Source: Lumbricus terrestris (lineage: Eukaryota; Annelida; Clitellata; Crassiclitellata; Lumbricidae). From it: 64,000 nucleotides of DNA. The stretch lies in assembly GCA_949752735.1 (NCBI GenBank), contig OX457047.1, positions 5,162,967 to 5,226,966 of the forward strand, in the 5' to 3' direction. A model generated the notes under the pieces. The model searched no databases. It saw nothing but the letters and a program-made list of their open reading frames with translations, and had not been told where the DNA came from. This document shows, piece after piece, positions 56,229 to 64,000 of this stretch. The position numbers and the translations under genes are program-made. How positions within the stretch are numbered: the first letter of the stretch is position 1; every line of letters begins with the position of its first letter.

Positions 56229-59200
56229 ATTATTAACAAATCCTTCGATCTTCATAGGCATAAGTCATAACAGTCCTACAATAATTAAAAACAATGGAAA
56301 ATGTTTGAAATTAGTGCCGTTGTGAATAGAGCAAAATGGATCATATCGGGGTCTATAGAAATAGTTTGCATGGAATTCAAATCGCACGGGAACACCGCTT
56401 TGCAGTAGTCAATGTGACTGTGGAACCATTACCGAATCGAGAAGACAATGTCAGATTGTTAGTATACCAGCAGTCGATCGAGTCGCGTGCTACGATCGAC
56501 TTGGTTCGGTCGACGATCGAATCGATTGACTCAATTTCGACAGAAGAGTTATGGTAGAAATTTATCAAAACTGCAAACTGTTGGTTTGTTGGTACAATTA
56601 AATTATTTAAACCATGTTAAAATGTAACATCTCAAATCATGTCAAAATGTAATTTCTCAAATCATGTTAAAATCGAACACATCGAAATTCGCGATAACTC
56701 TTATTAACGATCATCAAATGTGAACGTTTAAGCGCAAAATTTGTGCTTCGATTCGAATGCAACTTCAGTTTCATCCCATTGATCACTGCTAGTCGCTGTT
56801 GCACATATTAATCTACTGTGTTCAAGAGTATCGTATTAGGGCTCTCATGGCTTTGCACTTCGACCTTGTGTGATTTCCACGCAATAGGCACAACAGGAAC
56901 GGACTGACTTTAAATGGATGACTACAGAAGCCGTTGCAGTGGGGTAGTAGAAGTGGGACGCGGACATTTCCCCCTGGACAAAACCCCCGGACAAAAACCA
57001 ATTCCCCCAGGGTAGGAAAAAAACGACCCCTGGTAGAACATATTGCGTCTATGTGGTATTAATGGGTTTCCTGCGATTTTCTGGCCCTTCTGAAACCGAA
57101 TAAAAGTATGACTAGCTCTGAAAATATACCAAAGTAGGAAATTGGAGGAATAGATTTCATATTGCATTTTACAATGATTTGGAGGTGTTTAAGTAGGTAA
57201 TTATCATTGTGCTTGTTTTAATGTTTTGTAACATCGTATATGACGTAGAGAACCGCTCACTTTTATCCTCAAGAGTTTGTTTAACACAGGTACAAAATAA
57301 ATGCAGAATTTTCGTCGAACAAATAAAACTGCCTCGGTATCCGAGACATCCAATGCGGTCGATTGGTTAAGCAATGAATAAGCTTTTAGCTATAACCTTC
57401 GGCGAGTTCCGTAGGGTGAAATTCGGACATCATTTAATCATTTTCTTCGTCCTTTTTGTTCAGCGTAATCTTCTATTTTCTTTTCCAAGGGTATCCATCT
57501 TCTATTCAAGGCTGAGATTAACTCAGCATAACCAGTCGTCTGTTCAATGTGTTAGTTTCAAACATTCCGTTTCTTGGTCTAGAGAAAAGATCAATAACGC
57601 ATCCGTCAAATTAAACATTAAACTAAGAAAGCCACTATCTATGACGATGCTGCGTCGTAAGCAAGATTAATGGACAGTAGCCCTCCTCCTAGCTTGGGCT
57701 TGGAACCACCCGAATAGCGACAGAAGGGGAGCTATCCGTAAAACTATATAGCAAGTTTAAACGACGCTGAGCTTTTGCAAAATACGATATGCGACGCCCT
57801 CCTGTGTCTGTGTATTGTAAATCTCTGAGAATTTATGAGCTCCCATAGAAGACTCGTCAAAGAGATCACTTTATTCACCGGCGCTAGACTTGGCACGGGT
57901 ACTACGGTAGTACGAAAGCTACATGTAGCTAAGCGAGTCAGTGTCATGATCGTCACCCTCCTTCTTTATACACGCTTTACACTGGCACTACAAGAGTGTG
58001 ATCAGTGGCGCAAAAGATATGATTCCGACGAACAATTGAATCGATCGCCTCTGAATGATTATGCGTCAATGCAATGGCGAGTCGAAAGTTGTTGTATTAC
58101 AAGATGTGATATTATTTCAAACCAATCCCGAAATCCAGCGGTGGTTGTAACTACCCTGTCCTTTGGTAGTCCATGTCACAAAATAACTTGGTAGCTGATG
58201 GTTAATGACTGGGGATAGTAAGGGAGAGATTTGCAGGCTAATTCATGTGCCGTGACCTACGATTTATATAGTGTCGGCTTAAAACTTTGAGGGGTGTTTA
58301 CAGAGCGCGTCTGGCAAAGGGTTACAACAGCGCAACCGATCTGAAACATATTTGGCAGAACCATAATATTATAGCAATTATAACAAAGTTGCTGATTTTG
58401 AAAACATTAGTTTAGTGTGGCCAATTGCTATGCATTAATGTGAAAGATAGACAATGGAGAAAACTGAGAAAAAAGGAACAATTGCATACACATTAATTTT
58501 AATATAACGATGTGTGACCGTTGCCCTAGATAGGCTACGCCATGTATTGCCGCCTGCAGCGGTAGGCCATGGCATCTCGAGAGCCAAATGGCAGAAAGCG
58601 AGATGGTTCAAGTGTTAAAGAACCGCTCAATATGCTGAGTAACCGGAGATTCATGGATCGGAAAACTCACAGCACAGCATGGAGTCAAACCTATTCATGT
58701 CTGGGATGGGTAAGGGAAGACCTGGATTCACCCGAATGTCTTGTGAATATCAACTACCTTGAACCTGGTGAATTTAATTCGAGAGCGTTAAATATATAGG
58801 CCTACGATACTACTCGGAAGAACTCTGTCCACATTTCTTTAGATTGAAATAGATCCCAGTTTAGATACCTTTTAATTATTTGCTCCACACACTACATGTA
58901 CATAGATTAAATGGTAAATAGATAAAATTTAATAGATAAATTTAATACGCTTGCCTTACACACATTTCTACACTGACTTCATTCGTCGCTTCAATTCTAA
59001 GCACCACCGACCGATGCGGCGTCGCCTTGCATTCTTTAACTTTTTTAAAATTGACCTAAAACCGACCTTGACATCATTTGTCTCTCAATGCTGTTTTAAC
59101 TGAGCACCTGCAAATGAGTTGGTACGCAGGAATTCAACTTTTCGGGCGATGTAAAAACAGGCTTCGACTGAGAGGGAAGTAGTTTCTAGATATATGACGT

Positions 59201-62200
59201 AATGTCTTGATTCTTTGATTCCTTGATTCGTTGGTGTCTTGGAGCATTGATATCTTGTTGTCTTGATGCAACCGATGACTATAAACTGGGTGCAAGGTCT
59301 GTAGTGTAAACTATCACCACCGTCCTACTGAAGTGGTGCCAGTGCCATGTCTGAACAAAAGTGGGGGGCAACGTCAACGACTTTTGCAGCTTATAAAACC
59401 CAAGATAATTGCATTTGCTTCGACAGTATGTCGACTACAGTAGTGCTTTTAACTTTTTGTGTCTTATTTCCATGTCGTTTATCCACTCTCTAGCTGGTTT
59501 CGTTTGGACACCTTTAAATCAGTGATAACATTATTATAATAAAGAACGCTTTTTATTTGTGACAATTTTAGTACAGCACGCGTGGTTTCTAGGTCGACTA
59601 ATACAATTATTGATTGAAAATCTGATCATAGAAATTAATCACCAAAGCCTCATCTATTCCAAAGTCGAGACGAGTCTTCCAGTAAGAACTGAAGACACAT
59701 AATTTTCTCAAATGCTGACTGTATTCTTGCTTTCATCATTTTCATCTCGTTCTTGCTATTTGCAATGTCACCCAAACTGTCCGCCTAGAAGCCTTCTGAG
59801 TCTCCACTTGAAACCATCCTTAAGCTTCTATCTTCTATGCGACAACTTTACTTTTATTTTTCCATAGATTACGGTTGAGGTAGAAGTCATTGTTTGGTAG
59901 ACGACGCCTCGAATTGGTTGATAATTGAGCAACAGATTGAATTATGATTTATTTTCCATTTCCACATTATGTCATCATTATCATGCCATACAAATTATTT
60001 TAATTAATTAATGAGTATTTAAAAGCCTAAAATAATGCAGCTGATTATTTTTGCTGTCTATGATATAATGATGCTTGTGTTGTAAATAGTTGACATCCGT
60101 TGGACATTGGGCAACCACGTGACCTAAGAGTGGTGAACAAAATTATGCTGCGCCTGAGAAAGTGATTTTAAAAAGTGATTAGCTGAGTTTATTAGTATTC
60201 ATACTGTCGAGGCAAAGGCCGCTGATGTTCATAGATGCTTTTGAACAGTTCATACCGTTCATATGACATAAGTTTAATATTGCTCGTTGACTTCAAAGTA
60301 CATTTCTCCATCTAAAAGTCTACGAATAGCTCTGATATGCCGTTAAACGTCGTTATAAACAGGATATACATGTACGTCATTCATTTTAAATACCTTTTAG
60401 CCATGATCTAATACTTACTGGGGTTGACTCCCAGGTCTGGATGGATTGATTGCTTGATTGATTGGTTGATTTGAAATAAAGGCTAATGTTGGTGCGGAGA
60501 CTTGTAAAAAATTTCATCGATTGCGACAGATTTATAATAAATTGCTGCACATCGGCACTGACACTAGAGTCTCCTCTTATCTCAAGGTTTCGGATTTTCA
60601 CTACCACAATCATGTAAGTGTAACTGTCTTCGTACGATGTGAGTCGCAAAAGTTGAGGTCAGCTGAATATGTTTACAAATGAATGACTTATTAAAGGTGT
60701 CTATCTCCAATTTCCAATAATGTTATTGTTACCATAGTAATAGTAACATAGTTTCCGGATGTAGATACTGAAGCCAAAGAGATGCATGCATGATGATGAG
60801 TTCTCTGTCCGAAGGAAGGTTCCTTTACGCTCTGGGGATAAGATTAGTGACGTGGTTTACCGTTGCCTTCCTCACAGACAATTTTTGGTGAGCAACTTGT
60901 CCAAGGTCCATCTCACCTCGTACTCTACTGACAGTGACAGTGACAGTCAGAACCATATTATAGTAGAAGAATGAGGGTGGCGTTGATGACCCTTGTTTTC
61001 AAACAGAGTCATGAAACTGAAGCAATGCTTCTATAGCTATAGAGTGGCCGTGAACTCTGTCGTTGCTCGTTTGCTGACAGACCACTCAAAGGCAGTGAGC
61101 ATAAAGGGGGTGCAATGCTTTTGACAGATCTTTGTAAATATGGTTAGGTTACATTAATCCTCAATGCGGTTTCTTTGAAAAGTTCCATTATGCCAGCAGA
61201 ACAGCGAGAGCTGTTTAGATATTTCTTCCGATGTTGAAGTCTTTTCTTGCCATTTCTTCAATTCGATAGAATCTCGATCCATTCGTAGGATTGTCGATCC
61301 CAAATATGTGAGCGTCATCGGCCAATGCAGCTAAGAGAATGAAGATAACCAACCAATGATTACTAACATGCTGGAAACATGAAATTTTTAAGGTTAGGAA
61401 GGCAGTATACGCTTACGAAGGGATTATCGGTCGACTATTATAACGTAAGACACCTGTAAAACATAATAATCAGACTCTATTTAAATTCATTCTGCAAATG
61501 GTAGTTAGCTTTTTGGGGCTTCTGGAGCTCTAATCGAATTTGCATCAGTTGGGTCAATGTAACGAAATAGTGTGGTAGAAAACAAAATCTTAAGTGTTCA
61601 GTATGGAGTCGTACATGTACACTCGTAGCATTAGCTTTGCGTTGACTGAAGTAAATGAAGCATAACAGTACGAACGCACTTATTCATTGATAAATGTTAG
61701 TTTAAGCAGTAAGATAAAGTGAACTTAGAATTTACATGTCAAAACTAAAATTGCAAAAATTAAATAAAGTGGCTCCCACTATCTATCGAATGAATAACAG
61801 GTTGGAAACTAAATAATAATTAATTTGAAGCTGCTGAGGTTTAGAATTTGGTATAGATTATATCGAAACTATTTTAGACATAAAGAAACTTCCTAACAGA
61901 ATCGTTATTTTGCTCTACACATTTCTGTAGGATACAACGAACCTCTAGCAAACATAGGTTTGAAATCCTGCGCTAAATGTTTCTAAATTGGCATTAAGTC
62001 TTATTATTTTATTAAGAGTAAATTGATGCAACTGCTTTCTGATGTTCAAATCGAGTCTGTTGAACGGTGTGTACTGTAATCATCATTCAAGTGAGTTGGC
62101 CGCTTTGCTAAACGTTTTGAAGCATAATCACAATTAGCTGTAGAATTATTGACCGTTAATTAACTTAAAAAGTGTCAAGCTTACACACCTGCAAAACACT

Positions 62201-62630
62201 TTCTACCACTGAATGATAAATAAAATATTGTTTTCGAACAGACGTTTGCGAGTCTGTTTACTTACTGTTGCATGTTGAGCTGCCTTGTGCCTTGGGAAGC
62301 TATTTTTTAGCTCAACTAATCACACCTCAAGAAAAATTCACAAATCGCAGAAGAGATAATTATTACAGTTGTCGGGGCAACTTGCGAGTTGCGAGAAAAG
62401 AAGACGCTTCATAAGATAAGATATGGTTATTGACGTGCTTAGTCAAGTTAACACAGACGACGTTAGCAGCCCTGTAGACCAAACATATCATTAGACACAA
62501 GATACTAACACTGAAAATTAACATTAAACAATTATAAACATTAACATTTAACATTAAAGCGTTTCATTACTAGACTGCTGTTTCACTTATTGACATTTGC
62601 TTTACATTACTTTTGATTTGCATAACTCTA
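56229..62630. other. Intergenic, no gene seen
   Basis: Family 1 tail fragments at 57675, 57958 and 59310; GGTGT-type motifs at 57179, 58288, 59503, 60691, 61447 and 62181. No ORF resembles a protein I know. Confidence 0.5.
59503..59545 (-). promoter_or_regulatory. Bipartite motif
   Basis: Antisense: TATAAT, 18 bp, AAGGTGTCC. Confidence 0.5.
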
Positions 62631-62631
62631 C

Positions 62632-63626
62632 TTTATTATTAGGGCTGTTGTTCGATTAAAAATTTTAATCGAAATTAATCGCGCGATTAATTTTTTTAAT
62701 CGCAATTAACGCCAAATTAATCGCAATGCATTCCCTTCAAATATATTAATCTTACTATTTTCTAAGGAGCCCTGAAGCATAAAATTTTAATGACTGAATG
62801 CGTTCTTTCTATTGCAAACATATTTGATAGTCTTTGGCTTAGGCGTATTGAATTTCTGCATTTAGTTTTTTGAACAGTTTTGCATGACGGACAGAATTGA
62901 AACACTGTTCAAATCATCAGTGAGTCAACTGCTCAAAATCCGTTAATTTTTTTTCATTTGAGCCACCTTTAATTAACATGACATGGGCCTAAATGTGAAA
63001 TTAGACAACTGTTTTCTGACTATCAAGATGAATTATTTATTCAGCCAATTGTACCGGCAGACCAGTTTATTTACCCTGGTCGGTTCAAGGGATGCTCTTA
63101 TTAATTGACAATAGTAGGTCTGCTATTGAACCTCATCATTTATTATCACATTTTTTCACAAGAGGTTGCGGTTCTTGCCAAACCTCGTCTCAGTTGTCCT
63201 TCTGTAAGCATTTATCATTTGAAACCTGAAATACATTGGTCTTGCCATCTCATGGATTTCAACCAACGTAGTCTGACGTCTGACGGAGTGAGGAAAAAGG
63301 AAACAACCTTAGTGGCCGATGCGATGCGGCCGATGTCGATGTCTCATCGTTGGCGTTTAACGCATGTTTTGGTTCGCATGCAGGCGACAATTGAGCAGCA
63401 CAGAATTGCTACGATAATACTCAAAATCTTTTTTGAAATATTTGCCAAAGAATGCTAGCTTTAAGTATGAGCCTTCCGTTTAAAACGAGTTTTTCTGCCT
63501 CCGAGTCCATTTTAATCAGATCTAATTAACGCATACGATTAATGCGTTAAAATTTTTAATCGCAATTTTTTTTAACGCGTTAATCGCACGCGTTAACGCG
63601 ATTAAATCAACAGCCCTATTTATTAT
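62632..63626. mobile_element. hAT-type element, 979 bp, non-coding or decayed
   Basis: 8-bp duplication TTTATTAT (62632-62639, 63619-63626); ends TAGGGCTGTTGTTCGATTAA and GATTAAATCAACAGCCCTA, with AT-rich subterminal repeats of TTAATCG. The + ORF at 63105-63458 (117 codons) shows no motif I can tie to a hAT transposase. Confidence 0.88.
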
Positions 63627-64000
63627 TACTTTTATTGCTATATTGCATTAATGCAGTTTCCCAATGTGCGCTTCCGTATACGGAGTAATAAAGACTATGC
63701 TTGCTCACTTACTTACTTATTTGCATCATAGACTGCCTTTAGATACCTTTTAATTGCTTTCGTCGGTGCAATAAAAACGTCGCTTTCTTTTAAATGACAC
63801 TCTGTGACCATACCAAATTGACTTTCAGTTTGTCTCTACCAATGGTAATATTCCCACGTACAATGGGATTGATAACGTCTACATTCTACACTGTTCGCAC
63901 TTGGCAGTGCCAAGTCAAGTCTGGTTAACGGAGGAGGAACGCTAATGATCTTTGCAATCGCACTCTGACGTTAAACAGAGACAACCTTCCATCTCAAATT

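Noticed and set aside
56336..56557. 73-codon ORF after the LTR
   Set aside because: Largely explained by a local CGATCGA-type repetition; no homology I can recognise.
2311..63757. Bacterial -35/-10 promoters or simple T-box (AGGTGTGA) sites as the explanation of the motif
   Set aside because: Host is eukaryotic. T-box sites lack the upstream TATA at 19 bp, and the base after GGTGT is usually C or T, not G; a T-box reading stays possible only for the few GGTGTG copies.

Overview
This is animal (metazoan) nuclear DNA. It is AT-rich, intron-rich and loaded with transposons, and the only host gene I can recognise is split over twelve exons with GT/AG borders and consistent phases. The gene content (an anosmin-1 homologue) together with tRNA-headed SINEs, CR1/L2-like and RNase H-bearing LINEs, an endonuclease-type non-LTR element, piggyBac, mariner and hAT elements fits an invertebrate. 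I cannot name the phylum from sequence alone.

Layout. 1-8.67 kb: upstream DNA with SINE tails, a decayed LINE, an 83-bp near-perfect palindrome and a tandem segmental duplication; a piggyBac-like element sits in one duplicate and the empty site is visible in the other. 8.67-31.56 kb: the + strand anosmin-1 (ANOS1/KAL1) homologue, WAP domain plus four fibronectin type III domains and a hydrophobic C-terminal tail. Its first intron seen here holds an intact 996-codon reverse transcriptase ORF on the - strand (10,975-13,965); the next intron holds a mariner with a nested piggyBac and a LINE fragment. Later introns carry simple repeats, a second short piggyBac and LINE/SINE debris. 32-64 kb: no host gene recognised; LINE remnants, four hAT-type elements with 8-bp target duplications, a 900-bp solo LTR, a satellite array at 46.3-47.2 kb and a 0.5-kb inverted repeat at 54.5-55.0 kb.

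The most unusual signal is a dispersed bipartite motif found about 50 times in both orientations. In one orientation it reads TATA-like hexamer, about 19 bp, then AAAGGTGTYTAA; on the other strand it reads TTARACACCTTTAAAACG followed at fixed distance by TATA. The exact 8-mer AAAGGTGT/ACACCTTT occurs by my count about 27 times outside the satellite, against 2-3 expected by chance. Nearly all copies lie outside recognisable transposons, in introns and intergenic DNA, and the core survives where surrounding duplicated DNA has diverged. The geometry resembles a PSE-plus-TATA (snRNA-type) promoter, or a TATA-plus-initiator promoter read the other way, so the window may hold a dense cluster of tiny non-coding transcription units, analogous to but different in sequence from nematode piRNA loci. 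That function is inference; the motif and spacing are seen directly.
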